From positions 4,712,001 through 4,776,000 of the forward strand of contig NZ_VFMJ01000001.1 of the NCBI RefSeq assembly GCF_006715005.1: DNA of 64,000 nucleotides, written 5' to 3'. Positions 12,166 through 23,204 of the stretch are shown here, one piece after another. How positions within the stretch are numbered: position 1 is the stretch's first letter; each line of letters starts with the position of its first letter. The notes under the pieces were generated by a model. It made no database searches. It was given only the letters and a program-made list of their open reading frames with translations, and was not told the DNA's origin. Source of the DNA: Serratia marcescens (GTDB lineage Bacteria; Pseudomonadota; Gammaproteobacteria; Enterobacterales; Enterobacteriaceae). A program made the translations under genes and the position numbers.

Positions 12166-12167
12166 GC

Positions 12168-14603
12168 ATGAATGCAATTGCTGTAGCAGGGCCGGTGAGC
12201 GGGCGTCAACTGCACAAGTTTGGCGGCAGCAGTCTGGCGGATGTGAAGTGTTATCTGCGTGTGGCCGGGATTATGGCGGAATACAGCCAGCCGGGCGACA
12301 TGATGGTGGTATCGGCCGCCGGCAGTACCACCAACCAGTTGATCAACTGGCTGAAGCTCAGCCAGAGCGATCGCCTGTCTGCGCACCAGGTGCAGCAGAC
12401 GTTGCGTCGTTATCATAGCGATCTTATCAGTGGCCTGCTGCCGCCGGAAAGCGCCGAGCCGCTGATCGCCGAGTTCATTCAGGATCTGGAACGTCTGGCG
12501 GTGCTGCTGGACGGTAAAGCTGACGAGGTGTGCTATGCCGAAGTGGTCGGGCACGGCGAGATCTGGTCGGCGCGCCTGATGGCGGCGGTGCTCAACCACC
12601 TGGATATGCAGGCGGCCTGGCTGGATGCGCGTGATTTCCTGCGCGCCGAGCGCGCCGCGCAGCCGCAGGTGGATGAAGGCCGTTCTTATCCGCTGCTGCA
12701 GCAATTGTTGGCTCAACATCCGGGCAAGCGCCTGGTGGTGACCGGCTTCATTTCGCGCAACGACGCTGGGGAAACCGTGCTGTTGGGGCGCAACGGCAGC
12801 GACTACTCTGCCACTCAGGTCGGCGCGTTGGCCGGCGCTGCGCGCGTCACCATCTGGAGCGACGTGGCCGGGGTATACAGCGCCGACCCGCGCAAGGTGA
12901 AAGACGCCTGCCTGCTGCCGCTGCTGCGCCTGGACGAAGCCAGCGAGCTGGCGCGCCTGGCGGCGCCGGTGCTGCATACCCGCACCCTGCAGCCGGTCTC
13001 CGGCAGCGATATCGATCTTCAGCTGCGCTGCAGCTACCAGCCGGAGCAGGGCTCGACGCGCATCGAGCGCGTATTGGCGTCCGGCACCGGCGCCAAGATT
13101 GTCACCAGCCACGATGACGTGTGCCTGATTGAGCTGCACGTCGCCGCTCAGCGTGACTTCAAACTGGCGCAGAAAGAGTTGGATCTGGTGCTCAAACGCG
13201 CGCAGATCAAACCGCTGGCGGTAGGCATCCATCCTGACCGCAATCGGGTGCAGCTGTGCTACACCTCCGAGGTGGTCAACAGCGCACTGGCGATCCTGCA
13301 GGCCTCGGCGCTGCCGGGTGAACTGCACCTGCGCGAAGGGTTGGCGCTGGTGGCGATGGTCGGCGCCGGGGTATGCAAGAACCCGCTGCACAGCCACCGT
13401 TTCTATCAGCAACTGAAAGATCAGCCGGTCGAATTTATCTGGCAGGCGGAAGATGGCATCAGCCTGGTGGCGGTATTGCGCCAGGGGCCGACCGCGCTGC
13501 TGATTCAGGGGCTGCACCAAAGCCTGTTCCGCGCCGAGAAGCGCATCGGTCTGGTGCTGTTCGGCAAGGGCAACATCGGGTCGCGCTGGCTGGAGCTGTT
13601 CGCCCGTGAGCAGACCAATATCTCCGCGCGCAGCGGTTTCGAATTTATCCTGGCGGGGGTGGTGGACAGCCGCCGCAGCCTGCTGAACTACGACGGGTTG
13701 GACGCCAGCCGTGCATTGGCGTTCTTTGAGGACGAGGCGCAGGAACTTGACGAAGAGTCGCTGTTCCTGTGGATGCGTGCGCACCCGTTCGACGATCTGG
13801 TGGTGCTTGACGTGACCGCCAGCGAAGAGCTGGCCGGGCAGTATCTGGATTTCGCCAGCCACGGTTTCCACGTGATCAGCGCCAACAAGCTGGCGGGCGC
13901 CTCGTGCAGCGATACCTATCGCCAAATTCGCGACGCCTTTGCCAAAACCGGCCGCCACTGGCTGTATAACGCCACCGTCGGCGCCGGGCTGCCGGTCAAC
14001 CATACGGTGCGCGATCTGCGCGACAGCGGCGACAGCATTTTGGCGATCAGCGGCATCTTCTCCGGCACGCTTTCCTGGCTGTTCTTGCAGTATGACGGCA
14101 CGGTGCCGTTCACCGAGCTGGTGGATCAGGCTTGGCAGCAGGGGCTGACCGAACCGGATCCGCGGGTCGATCTCTCCGGCCAGGACGTGATGCGCAAGCT
14201 GGTGATCCTGGCGCGCGAAGCGGGCTACGACATCGAACCGAACCAGGTGCGGGTCGAGACGCTGGTGCCGGCGGGCTGCGAGCTGGGCTCCGTCGATCAG
14301 TTCTTCGAGAACGGCGAGGCGTTGAACCAGCAGATGCAGCAGCGCTTTGAGGCCGCCAGCGAAATGGGCCTGGTGCTGCGTCACGTGGCGCGTTTCGACG
14401 CCAACGGCAAGGCGCGGGTCGGCGTGGAGGCGGTGCGTCCTGAGCATCCGCTGGCCTCTCTGCTGCCGTGTGACAACGTCTTCGCCATCGAAAGCCGCTG
14501 GTATCGCGATAATCCGCTGGTGATCCGCGGGCCGGGTGCCGGCCGCGACGTGACCGCCGGCGCGATCCAGTCAGACCTTAACCGTTTGGCGCAGCTGCTT
14601 TAA
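12168..14603 (+). CDS. metL: Bifunctional aspartokinase II / homoserine dehydrogenase II
   Basis: The 811-residue fusion has an N-terminal aspartokinase (LHKFGGSSLADVKCY, then FISRNDAGETVLLGRNGSDY) and a regulatory linker. The homoserine dehydrogenase domain starts near residue 460 with the NAD(P)-binding GLVLFGKGNIGSRW; later motifs are DVTAS and ANKLA. MetL catalyses the first and third steps from aspartate towards homoserine. It is the isozyme controlled by methionine through repression, not feedback. It is encoded as metBL under the met boxes upstream of metB. Confidence 0.97.
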   Translation: MNAIAVAGPVSGRQLHKFGGSSLADVKCYLRVAGIMAEYSQPGDMMVVSAAGSTTNQLINWLKLSQSDRLSAHQVQQTLRRYHSDLISGLLPPESAEPLIAEFIQDLERLAVLLDGKADEVCYAEVVGHGEIWSARLMAAVLNHLDMQAAWLDARDFLRAERAAQPQVDEGRSYPLLQQLLAQHPGKRLVVTGFISRNDAGETVLLGRNGSDYSATQVGALAGAARVTIWSDVAGVYSADPRKVKDACLLPLLRLDEASELARLAAPVLHTRTLQPVSGSDIDLQLRCSYQPEQGSTRIERVLASGTGAKIVTSHDDVCLIELHVAAQRDFKLAQKELDLVLKRAQIKPLAVGIHPDRNRVQLCYTSEVVNSALAILQASALPGELHLREGLALVAMVGAGVCKNPLHSHRFYQQLKDQPVEFIWQAEDGISLVAVLRQGPTALLIQGLHQSLFRAEKRIGLVLFGKGNIGSRWLELFAREQTNISARSGFEFILAGVVDSRRSLLNYDGLDASRALAFFEDEAQELDEESLFLWMRAHPFDDLVVLDVTASEELAGQYLDFASHGFHVISANKLAGASCSDTYRQIRDAFAKTGRHWLYNATVGAGLPVNHTVRDLRDSGDSILAISGIFSGTLSWLFLQYDGTVPFTELVDQAWQQGLTEPDPRVDLSGQDVMRKLVILAREAGYDIEPNQVRVETLVPAGCELGSVDQFFENGEALNQQMQQRFEAASEMGLVLRHVARFDANGKARVGVEAVRPEHPLASLLPCDNVFAIESRWYRDNPLVIRGPGAGRDVTAGAIQSDLNRLAQLL

Positions 14604-14762
14604 TCCTCTGCGGGCGTGGGTTCACCGCGCCCCTTTGCTTTTCCTGCCATACTTACCTTTGCCGCTGTCATGAAATTTCCTCGTTGAGTGGGTGAGGATT
14701 AATCACCTTATTCCCCTCATTTTCCTGTTGACTCTTTAGCCAACATGCGGCATTTTCTATCT

Positions 14763-14786
14763 AGACGTCTAAACGTATAGACGCTC
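14763..14786. promoter_or_regulatory. MetJ met boxes upstream of metF
   Basis: A perfect met box AGACGTCT at 14763 is followed without gaps by AAACGTAT and AGACGCTC. The array lies about 45-70 bases upstream of the metF start and should repress it with MetJ-AdoMet. Confidence 0.88.
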
Positions 14787-14810
14787 ATCAAGATGAAATA
14801 AAAACAGTGA

Positions 14811-15728
<918 letters not shown>

Positions 15729-15742
15729 CAGGCTTGTTCCAT

Positions 15743-15780
15743 TGAAAAAGGGCGTCGCTTTACCGCGGCGCCCTTTTTTT
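15743..15780 (+). terminator. metF terminator
   Basis: AAAAAGGGCG pairs with the CGCCCTTTTT region around a short internal loop, and seven T residues follow. Confidence 0.85.
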
Positions 15781-15794
15781 GTGGGGAAAGGTAT

Positions 15795-15822
15795 AAAAAA
15801 ACGGCCCCGATAAACGGGGCCG
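15795..15822 (-). terminator. ppc terminator
   Basis: CGGCCCCG and CGGGGCCG form an 8-base stem with an ATAAA loop. A run of seven A residues on its left reads as a T-run on the minus strand, 13 bases past the ppc stop. Confidence 0.92.
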
Positions 15823-15834
15823 CGATTAGGCTCA

Positions 15835-18471
15835 CTAGCCGGTGTTGCGCATCCCGGCGGCGACGCCGGCGATGGTGACCATCAGCGCTTGCTCGACGCG
15901 GGCGTCCGGCTGTTCCTGCTGGCGCGAACGGTGCAGCAGTTCAGCCTGCAAGACGTTCAGCGGGTCGGTATAGACGTTGCGCAGCGCGATGGATTCGGCG
16001 ATCCACGGCAGGTCTTCCATCAGGTGCGCATCGTTGGCGATGGTCAGCACCACCTTGATGTCGCTTTCCAGCTGATCGCGCAGCTGTTGGCCCAGCGGCC
16101 ACAGCGCTTTATCCACCAGGCGCTGATCGTAGTATTCCGCCAGCCACAGGTCGGCCTTGGCGAACACCATTTCCAGCATGGCGATGCGGGTGGAGAAGAA
16201 CGGCCAGTCGCGACACATCGCCTCCAGCTCCGCCTGTTTGCCGGCTTTCACCGCTTCCTGCAATCCGGCACCGGCGCCGAGCCAGGCCGGCAGCATCAGG
16301 CGGTTCTGCGTCCAGGCGAAGATCCACGGAATGGCGCGCAGGCTCTCTACGCCGCCGTTCGGCTTGCGCTTGGCCGGGCGTGAGCCCAGCGGCAGTTTAC
16401 CCAGCTCCAGCTCCGGCGTGGCCGCGCGGAAGTAAGGCACGAAGTCCGGGTTTTCACGCACGTAGCCGCGATACATCCGGCAGGAGGTCTCGGACAAGTC
16501 GTCCATCAATGCACGCCATTCTTTCTTCGGTTCCGGCGGCGGCAGCAGGTTGGCCTCGAGGATCGCGCCGGCATACAGCGCCAGGCTGCTGATGGTGACT
16601 TCCGGCAGGCCGAACTTGAAGCGGATCATCTCGCCCTGTTCGGTGACGCGCAGGCCGCCCTTCAGGCTGCCCGGCGGCTGCGACAGCAGCGCCGCATGCG
16701 CCGGTGCGCCGCCGCGGCCGATGGAGCCACCGCGGCCGTGGAACAGCGTCAGCGCTACGCCGGCCTTTTCACAGGTTTTGATCAGCGCGTCCTGCGCACG
16801 GTACTGCGCCCAGGAAGCCGCCATCACGCCGGCGTCTTTCGCCGAGTCGGAATAGCCGATCATCACCATCTGTTTGCCCTGGATGAAGCCGCGATACCAG
16901 TCGATATTCAGCAACTGGGTCATTACGTCGTCGGCGTTGTTCAGATCGTCGAGGGTTTCGAACAGCGGGGCGACCGGCAGCGCGAACGGGCAGCCGGCCT
17001 CTTTCAGCAGCAGGTGCACTGCCAGCACGTCGGAAGGCGTGCGCGCCATCGAAATCACGTAGGCGGCGATCGAGCCCTGCGGCGCTTCGGCGATCACTCG
17101 GCAGGTTTCCAGCACTTCCTGCGTGTCGGCGCTCGGTTGCCATTTCAGCGGCACCAGCGGGCGTTTGGAATTCAGTTCGCGGATCAGGAACGCCTGCTTA
17201 TCGGCTTCCGACCAGCTTTCATAGTCGCCCAGCCCCAGGTAGCGGGTCAGCTCGGCGATGGCTTCGGTATGGCGGGTGCTTTCCTGGCGCACGTCGATGC
17301 GCACCAGCGGCACGCCGAAGCAGCGCACGCGGCGCAGGGTATCCAGCAGTTGCCCGTTGGCGATGATGCCCATGCCACAGGCCTGCAGCGACTGGTAGCA
17401 GGCATACAGCGGCTCCCACAGCTGCTCGTTGTTCACCAACAGGTCGTGCGGTTTCAGCACGCGCTCGCCTTTAAGGCGGCCTTCCAGATAGGCCTGGGAG
17501 CTCATCAGCTGGCTGCGCAGCTGCTTCATGATTTCGCGGTACGGTTCCTGCACCTCGTCACCGCCGGCGCGGGCGCGCAGCTCCGGGGTACACTCGGTCA
17601 TCGACAGCTCGGAGACCAGCACCTGAATATCGCGGGTGAACAGGTCACAGGCTTTCCAGCGGCTGAGCAGCAGCACATGGCGGGTAATTTCGGCGGTCAC
17701 GTTCGGGTTGCCGTCGCGGTCGCCGCCCATCCAGGAGGTGAAGCGCACCGGCACCGCTTCCGCCGGCAGGCTGTAATTGATGGAATTTTCCAACTGCTCA
17801 TTGAACTCGCGCAGGAACGCCGGCACGCCTTCCCACAGACTGTTTTCCACTACCGCGAAGCCCCATTTGGCTTCGTCGATCGGGGAAGGGCGATGTTTGC
17901 GAATCTCATCGGTGTGCCACGACTGGGCCACCAACTGGCGCAGGCGGCGCATGATCTTGTTGCGCTCGTAGTCGGCCAGATCGTTGTGATCGAGCTGGCT
18001 GAGGCAGGTATTGACCTCTACCAGTTTGTGGATCAGGGTGCGGCGGGTGATCTCCGTCGGGTGCGCCGTCAGCACCAGCTCGATGGAGAGTTGCGACACC
18101 GCGTGCTGCAGCTCTTTGTCGCTGAGCTTTTTGTCTTTGAGGCGACTGAACAGCTGCGCCAGCGCTTCCGGGTTGCTGGCGGCCTCGCCGTTGGGCGAAA
18201 TGCTGTGATACTGCTCGGCGACGTTGGTCAGGTTGAGGAACTGGCTGAAGGCGCGCGCCACCGGCAGCAGCTCGTCGTTGGACAGGTTCTGCAGGGTGGA
18301 GAGCAGCTCCTGGCGATGCGCTTCGTTGCCGGCGCGTGAGGATTTGGAAAGCTTACGGATGGTCTCAACGCGATCGAGAATATGCTCGCCCAGCGCTTCT
18401 TTGATGGTATCGCCGAGCAATTTGCCGAGCATACTGACATTACTGCGCATTGCCGAATATTGTTCGTTCAT
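15835..18471 (-). CDS. ppc: Phosphoenolpyruvate carboxylase
   Basis: This 878-residue anaplerotic enzyme makes oxaloacetate from PEP and bicarbonate. The catalytic His lies in [14 protein letters not shown] near residue 138. The Gly-rich [14 protein letters not shown] and the substrate loop [14 protein letters not shown] are intact, and the C-terminus ends MRNTG as in the family (final Gly essential). The ATG at 18471 gives [20 protein letters not shown], matching relatives; an upstream in-frame start would add 17 AT-rich residues. ppc next to argE is the E. coli order. Confidence 0.98.
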   Translation of the reverse strand: MNEQYSAMRSNVSMLGKLLGDTIKEALGEHILDRVETIRKLSKSSRAGNEAHRQELLSTLQNLSNDELLPVARAFSQFLNLTNVAEQYHSISPNGEAASNPEALAQLFSRLKDKKLSDKELQHAVSQLSIELVLTAHPTEITRRTLIHKLVEVNTCLSQLDHNDLADYERNKIMRRLRQLVAQSWHTDEIRKHRPSPIDEAKWGFAVVENSLWEGVPAFLREFNEQLENSINYSLPAEAVPVRFTSWMGGDRDGNPNVTAEITRHVLLLSRWKACDLFTRDIQVLVSELSMTECTPELRARAGGDEVQEPYREIMKQLRSQLMSSQAYLEGRLKGERVLKPHDLLVNNEQLWEPLYACYQSLQACGMGIIANGQLLDTLRRVRCFGVPLVRIDVRQESTRHTEAIAELTRYLGLGDYESWSEADKQAFLIRELNSKRPLVPLKWQPSADTQEVLETCRVIAEAPQGSIAAYVISMARTPSDVLAVHLLLKEAGCPFALPVAPLFETLDDLNNADDVMTQLLNIDWYRGFIQGKQMVMIGYSDSAKDAGVMAASWAQYRAQDALIKTCEKAGVALTLFHGRGGSIGRGGAPAHAALLSQPPGSLKGGLRVTEQGEMIRFKFGLPEVTISSLALYAGAILEANLLPPPEPKKEWRALMDDLSETSCRMYRGYVRENPDFVPYFRAATPELELGKLPLGSRPAKRKPNGGVESLRAIPWIFAWTQNRLMLPAWLGAGAGLQEAVKAGKQAELEAMCRDWPFFSTRIAMLEMVFAKADLWLAEYYDQRLVDKALWPLGQQLRDQLESDIKVVLTIANDAHLMEDLPWIAESIALRNVYTDPLNVLQAELLHRSRQQEQPDARVEQALMVTIAGVAAGMRNTG

Positions 18472-18729
18472 ATAACCCCTGACCCAGTTCTGTATGATTT
18501 TTATCTTGTAAATAAATTTCACGCGTCAGGCGCAGACCGCCTGCCTGATCACATCGCGTTCCTGTCCAATCGTCAATTGACACTATTTTTAGCAAAAAAA
18601 CATCAAAATCGGCGCATTTTCTGAAATTTAATTACGGCGCGTCGGTTATCAGCACGGCTTATTTCGCCGTTTTCTACTTATTTTGAGTTAGGGGAAAGCA
18701 TAAAACATTTCCCCTGTTAAATGTCGGGT

Positions 18730-19881
18730 TTATTGCCGGCAAAAGTGATTGACCAGCTGGCCCAGCAGTTTGCGCGTCGGTTCGATAAACGCGGTGTCGA
18801 TGTATTCGTCCGGCTGGTGGGCCTGATCGATGGAACCGGGGCCGAGCACCAACGTCGGGCAAACCTGCTGCACGAACGGCGCTTCGGTGCAGTAGTTGAC
18901 CACCTGCGTGCGGGTGCCCAGCAGTTCCTCGATCACCGCCACCATGCGGTGGTCGGTCGGGCATTCGTAGCCCGGCACCGACGCGTGTAGCTCCTCGATG
19001 GTCAGGCGGCCCGGCCAGCGTTGACTTACCGGCTCCAATGCCTGATGCATCAGTTCGTTGATGTTGTCGAGCGTCATGCCAGGCAGCGGGCGGATATCCA
19101 GGTGCAGCTCGCAGCAGGCGCAGATGCGGTTGGCCGCGTCGCCGCCGTTGATATGGCCGAAGTTCATGGTGGGATAAGGCACGGCGAACGCCGGGTTGTT
19201 GTAGCGCTCCTGCAGGGTTTTGCGCAGCTCCATCAGGCGGCCGATGGATTCGTGCATCAGATCGATGGCGTTGACGCCGCGTGCCGGATCGCTGGAATGG
19301 CCGGACTGGCCGACGATGCGAATGGCGTTGGCCATGTGGCCCTTGTGCGCACGCACCGGCTGGAGCGAGGTTGGCTCGCCGATGATGGCGAAATCCGGCC
19401 GAATCGCGGTGGAGGCGGCGAAATAACGTGCGCCGGCCATCGTCGTTTCTTCATCTGCGGTGGCCAGAATGTACAGCGGCTTGGTCAATTTGCTCGCGTC
19501 GATATCGCGCACCGCATCCAGAATAAAGGCGAAGAAGCCTTTCATGTCGGCGGTGCCCAGGCCGTAGAGCTTGTTGTCATGCTCGGTCAGGGTGAAGGGA
19601 TCGCGCGTCCAGCGGCCCTCGTCGTAAGGCACCGTATCGGTATGACCCGCCAGCAGCAGGCCGCCGCTGCCCTCGCCGATGCTGGCCAGCAAGTTGAATT
19701 TGTGGCGCGATTCCGGCACCGGCTGTACGTCGACGCGAAAGCCCAGGTCGGCAAACCATCCTGCCAGCAAGTTGATTAACGCCTCATTGCTCTGATCGAG
19801 GCCGGCATCGGTGGCGCTGATTGACGGAGTGGCGATCAACGCCCGGTACAGCTCAATAAATGGAGGTAATTTCATCTTCAC
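18730..19881 (-). CDS. argE: N-acetylornithine deacetylase
   Basis: The 383-residue M20-family zinc hydrolase has the metal ligands in GHTDTVP and the catalytic and ligand Glu pair in [11 protein letters not shown]. The dimerisation region includes [15 protein letters not shown], and another ligand motif is IIGEPTSL. It releases acetate from N-acetylornithine, the fifth arginine step. I used GTG at 19881 because it gives the family length and N-terminus ([15 protein letters not shown]); ATG at 19875 is the alternative. It is divergent from argCBGH across the ARG boxes. Confidence 0.96.
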   Translation of the reverse strand: MKMKLPPFIELYRALIATPSISATDAGLDQSNEALINLLAGWFADLGFRVDVQPVPESRHKFNLLASIGEGSGGLLLAGHTDTVPYDEGRWTRDPFTLTEHDNKLYGLGTADMKGFFAFILDAVRDIDASKLTKPLYILATADEETTMAGARYFAASTAIRPDFAIIGEPTSLQPVRAHKGHMANAIRIVGQSGHSSDPARGVNAIDLMHESIGRLMELRKTLQERYNNPAFAVPYPTMNFGHINGGDAANRICACCELHLDIRPLPGMTLDNINELMHQALEPVSQRWPGRLTIEELHASVPGYECPTDHRMVAVIEELLGTRTQVVNYCTEAPFVQQVCPTLVLGPGSIDQAHQPDEYIDTAFIEPTRKLLGQLVNHFCRQ

Positions 19882-19906
19882 TGTTGACAGCCTTTGGTTA
19901 GGATAG

Positions 19907-19945
19907 TATCAATATTCATGCATTTATTTTGAATAAAAATACAGT
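19907..19945. promoter_or_regulatory. Tandem ArgR boxes between argE and argC
   Basis: The 18-mer at 19928-19945 (containing TTGAATAAAAATACAG) matches the ARG box consensus WNTGAATWWWWATTCANW with one core change. A second, weaker copy at 19907-19924 lies exactly 3 bases away, the usual spacing for an ArgR hexamer site. It should repress both argE and argCBGH when arginine is plentiful. Confidence 0.85.
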
Positions 19946-20091
19946 AAGCCGAAGCGTAAGGGAACCCGATACCCGGATGTTTATAAAAGCATCAACGCCT
20001 GGCTCCGTGGGTGAACGGCGCAACAACGCTGGCTAGCCCTGTTACCTGGGTCGCAAGCGACCGCACGTCAGTTTAGAAGGTGAAAGGCCAC

Positions 20092-21096
20092 ATGTTGAAT
20101 ACGCTGATCGTTGGTGCCAGCGGTTACGCCGGAGCGGAGCTCACGGCTTACCTGAATCGCCACCCACACATGAACATAACCGCTTTAGCGGTTTCAGCGC
20201 AAAGTGCAGATGCAGGAAAGTTGCTTTCCGATCTCCATCCCCAGTTGAAAGGCATCGTCGATCTGCCGCTGCAACCGTTGACCGACGTTGCCAAGGCGGC
20301 GCAGGGTATCGACGTGGTGTTCCTCGCCACCGCCCATGAAGTCAGCCACGATATCGCACCGGCCTTCCTGGCGGCGGGCTGCGTGGTGTTCGATCTGTCG
20401 GGCGCCTTCCGCGTGCAGGACGCCGGTTTTTATAGCCAGTATTACGGTTTCGAGCATCAGCATGGCACCCTGCTGGAGCAGGCGGTGTACGGCCTGGCGG
20501 AGTGGCAGAGCGACAAGATTAAACAGGCGCAGCTGATTGCCGTGCCGGGCTGTTACCCGACGGCGGCGCAGCTGGCGCTGAAACCGTTAATCGAAAAACA
20601 GCTGCTGAACCTCGACCAGTGGCCGGTGATCAACGCCACCAGCGGCGTTAGCGGCGCCGGTCGCAAGGCCAGCATGACCACCAGCTTCTGCGAAGTGAGC
20701 CTGCAGCCGTACGGTATTTTCACTCACCGGCACCAGCCGGAGATCGCCGCGCACCTGGGCGTGCCGGTTATCTTTACGCCGCACCTGGGCAACTTCCCGC
20801 GCGGCATCCTTGAAACCATCACCTGCCGCCTGAAAGCCGGCGTGACCGCGCAGGACGTCGCGGCCGCCTATCATGCCGCCTATGACGACAAGCCGCTGGT
20901 GCGGTTGTACGACCAGGGCGTGCCGGCGCTGAAAGCGGTGGTGGGGTTGCCGTTCTGCGACATCGGTTTTGCGGTGCAGGGCGAGCATCTGATCGCCGTA
21001 GCGGTGGAAGACAACCTGCTGAAAGGCGCGGCGGCGCAGGCGGTGCAATGCCTGAATATCCGTTTCGGCTTCCCGGAAACCCAGTCACTCCTTTAA
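20092..21096 (+). CDS. argC: N-acetyl-gamma-glutamyl-phosphate reductase
   Basis: The 334-residue dehydrogenase has an N-terminal NADP site ([14 protein letters not shown]) and the active-site cysteine in [13 protein letters not shown] near residue 154. It reduces acetylglutamyl phosphate to the semialdehyde in arginine synthesis. I used ATG at 20092 ([12 protein letters not shown]), the family start, rather than the in-frame start at 20080. First gene of argCBGH. Confidence 0.98.
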   Translation: MLNTLIVGASGYAGAELTAYLNRHPHMNITALAVSAQSADAGKLLSDLHPQLKGIVDLPLQPLTDVAKAAQGIDVVFLATAHEVSHDIAPAFLAAGCVVFDLSGAFRVQDAGFYSQYYGFEHQHGTLLEQAVYGLAEWQSDKIKQAQLIAVPGCYPTAAQLALKPLIEKQLLNLDQWPVINATSGVSGAGRKASMTTSFCEVSLQPYGIFTHRHQPEIAAHLGVPVIFTPHLGNFPRGILETITCRLKAGVTAQDVAAAYHAAYDDKPLVRLYDQGVPALKAVVGLPFCDIGFAVQGEHLIAVAVEDNLLKGAAAQAVQCLNIRFGFPETQSLL

Positions 21097-21116
21097 ACCA
21101 GCGTGAGTAAACAGCA

Positions 21117-21890
21117 ATGAACCCGTTAATTATCAAGTTAGGTGGCGTGTTATTAGACAGTGAAGAAGCGCTGGAGCGTCTGTTTACCGCGCTGGACAGC
21201 TACCGCCAGCAGCATCAGCGTCCGCTGGTGATCGTGCACGGTGGCGGCTGCGTGGTGGACGAACTGATGAAGCAGCTCGCCTTGCCGGTGGTGAAAAAGA
21301 ATGGCCTGCGGGTCACGCCGGCCGATCAGATCGACATCATCACCGGCGCGCTGGCCGGCACCGCCAACAAAACGCTGCTGGCGTGGGCGATTAAACATCA
21401 GATCAACGCCGTCGGCCTGAGCCTGGCGGACGGCGGCAGCGTGGTCGTGACCCCGCTCGATCCGGCATTGGGTCACGTCGGCAACGCGCAGCCCGGTTCG
21501 CCCGCGCTGATCAATACCCTGCTGAGTGCCGGCTACCTGCCGGTGGTCAGCTCCATCGGCATCACCGCCGAAGGGCAGTTAATGAACGTGAACGCCGATC
21601 AGGCGGCGACGGCGCTGGCGGCGACGCTGGGGGCGGACCTTATCCTGCTGTCGGACGTCAGCGGCATCCTCGATGGCAAGGGGCAACGCATTGCGGAAAT
21701 GACGGCGCAAAAAGCGGAGCAACTGATCGCGCAAGGCATCATCACCGATGGTATGGTGGTGAAGGTGAATGCGGCGCTCGACGCTGCTCGCACCCTCGGC
21801 CGCCCGGTGGATATCGCCAGCTGGCGCCATGCCGATCAGCTTCCTGCTTTGTTTAACGGCGTGTCGATTGGCACCCGGATCCTCGCTTAA
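21117..21890 (+). CDS. argB: N-acetylglutamate kinase
   Basis: The 257-residue amino-acid kinase begins [20 protein letters not shown]. The ATP-binding Lys is near residue 8, with GGGC and the later VNADQAAT and [13 protein letters not shown] motifs. It phosphorylates N-acetylglutamate, the second arginine step. The length is the short, arginine-insensitive enterobacterial form. It sits 20 bases after argC and 25 before argG. Confidence 0.98.
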   Translation: MNPLIIKLGGVLLDSEEALERLFTALDSYRQQHQRPLVIVHGGGCVVDELMKQLALPVVKKNGLRVTPADQIDIITGALAGTANKTLLAWAIKHQINAVGLSLADGGSVVVTPLDPALGHVGNAQPGSPALINTLLSAGYLPVVSSIGITAEGQLMNVNADQAATALAATLGADLILLSDVSGILDGKGQRIAEMTAQKAEQLIAQGIITDGMVVKVNAALDAARTLGRPVDIASWRHADQLPALFNGVSIGTRILA

Positions 21891-21915
21891 TTTTAGAATT
21901 AGAAAGGAATAGATC

Positions 21916-23136
21916 ATGCAAAACCAAGGCATCAAAAAAATCGTTCTGGCGTACTCCGGCGGCCTGGATACCTCGGCCATCATTCCATGGCTGAAAGAGA
22001 ACTACGGCGGCTGTGAAGTGGTGGCGTTTGTGGCGGACATCGGTCAGGAGCGCAGCGATCTGGAAGGCGTGGAGCAAAAAGCCCTGCAGTCCGGTGCCTC
22101 TGAATGTCACGTGGTCGATCTGCGTGAAGAATTTATCCGCGATTACGTTTATCCGGTGCTGCAGACCGGCGCCCTGTACGAAGGCAGCTACCTGCTGGGC
22201 ACGTCGATGGCACGGCCGATCATCGCCAAGGCGCAGGTTGAGCTGGCGTTGAAAGTGGGGGCCGACGCGCTGTGCCACGGAGCGACCGGCAAAGGCAACG
22301 ACCAGGTGCGCTTCGAGACCACCTATACCGCGCTGGCGCCGCAGCTGAAAGTGGTGGCGCCGTGGCGTGAGTGGAACCTGCGTTCCCGTGAAGCGCTGCT
22401 GGATTACCTGAAAGAGCGCAACATCCCGACCACCGCATCGTTGGAGAAGATCTACAGCCGCGATGAAAACGCCTGGCACATCTCCACCGAAGGCGGCGTG
22501 CTGGAAAGCCCGTGGAATGCGCCGAACAAAGATTGCTGGGTATGGACCGTCGATCCGCAGGAAGCGCCGGATCAGCCTGAGCAGGTGACCGTTACCGTTG
22601 AGAAAGGCCGCGTTGTGGCGGTTAACGGTAAAGCGCTGTCGCCGTACCAGTGCCTGGAAACCCTGAACGCGCTGGGTGCCAAGCACGGCGTCGGCCGTAT
22701 CGACATCGTGGAAAACCGCCTGGTGGGGATCAAATCCCGCGGCTGTTATGAAACCCCAGGGGGCACCATCATGGTGGCGGCGCTGCGTGCCGTCGAGCAG
22801 CTGGTGCTGGATCGCGACAGCTTCAAATGGCGCGAGCAGCTGGGCCTGGAAATGTCTTATGTGGTGTACGACGGCCGCTGGTTTGCGCCGCTGCGCCGTT
22901 CGCTGCAGGCTTCTGCCGAAGCGCTGGCGGAAGAGGTGAACGGCGAAGTGGTGTTGCAGCTGTACAAAGGTCAGGTGACGGCGACCCAGAAGAAATCCGC
23001 CAACAGCCTGTACTCCGAAGAGTTCGCCACCTTCGGCGAAGACGAAGTTTACGATCACAGCCACGCGGGCGGCTTTATCCGCCTGTTCTCTCTGTCTTCA
23101 CGCATCCGCGCGTTGAACGAGAAAAAGAATAAATAA
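21916..23136 (+). CDS. argG: Argininosuccinate synthase
   Basis: The 406-residue enzyme has the N-type ATP pyrophosphatase P-loop in [13 protein letters not shown] near residue 13, and citrulline/aspartate-binding blocks around [13 protein letters not shown]. It joins citrulline and aspartate. The sequence is the roughly 400-residue type common outside E. coli; E. coli ArgG is longer and its gene lies elsewhere. Its place between argB and argH is typical of Serratia and Yersinia. The ATG at 21916 has an AAAGGAATAG ribosome site. Confidence 0.97.
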   Translation: MQNQGIKKIVLAYSGGLDTSAIIPWLKENYGGCEVVAFVADIGQERSDLEGVEQKALQSGASECHVVDLREEFIRDYVYPVLQTGALYEGSYLLGTSMARPIIAKAQVELALKVGADALCHGATGKGNDQVRFETTYTALAPQLKVVAPWREWNLRSREALLDYLKERNIPTTASLEKIYSRDENAWHISTEGGVLESPWNAPNKDCWVWTVDPQEAPDQPEQVTVTVEKGRVVAVNGKALSPYQCLETLNALGAKHGVGRIDIVENRLVGIKSRGCYETPGGTIMVAALRAVEQLVLDRDSFKWREQLGLEMSYVVYDGRWFAPLRRSLQASAEALAEEVNGEVVLQLYKGQVTATQKKSANSLYSEEFATFGEDEVYDHSHAGGFIRLFSLSSRIRALNEKKNK

Positions 23137-23155
23137 TCGATTGGCGTGACTCTGC

Positions 23156-23179
23156 AAGGGCGCAGCATGCTGCGCCCTT
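23156..23179. terminator. Perfect 24-base inverted repeat between argG and argH
   Basis: The arms AAGGGCGCAGCA and TGCTGCGCCCTT are exact complements with no spacer, so the RNA would form a stem with a tight internal loop. Only TTTCG follows, not a T-run. It is more likely a partial terminator or a stem that protects the upstream mRNA than a full stop, because argH is only 26 bases away. Confidence 0.6.
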
Positions 23180-23204
23180 TCGCATAAAAATTCAGGAGTA
23201 AGAT

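Noticed and set aside
11832-14447. 871-codon open frame on the minus strand
   Set aside because: It lies wholly antisense to metB/metL, whose products are certain. Long antisense frames are expected from the high-GC third codon positions here. The translated product has no family character.
16696-18339. 547-codon plus-strand frame opposite ppc
   Set aside because: Antisense shadow of ppc with no recognisable domain.
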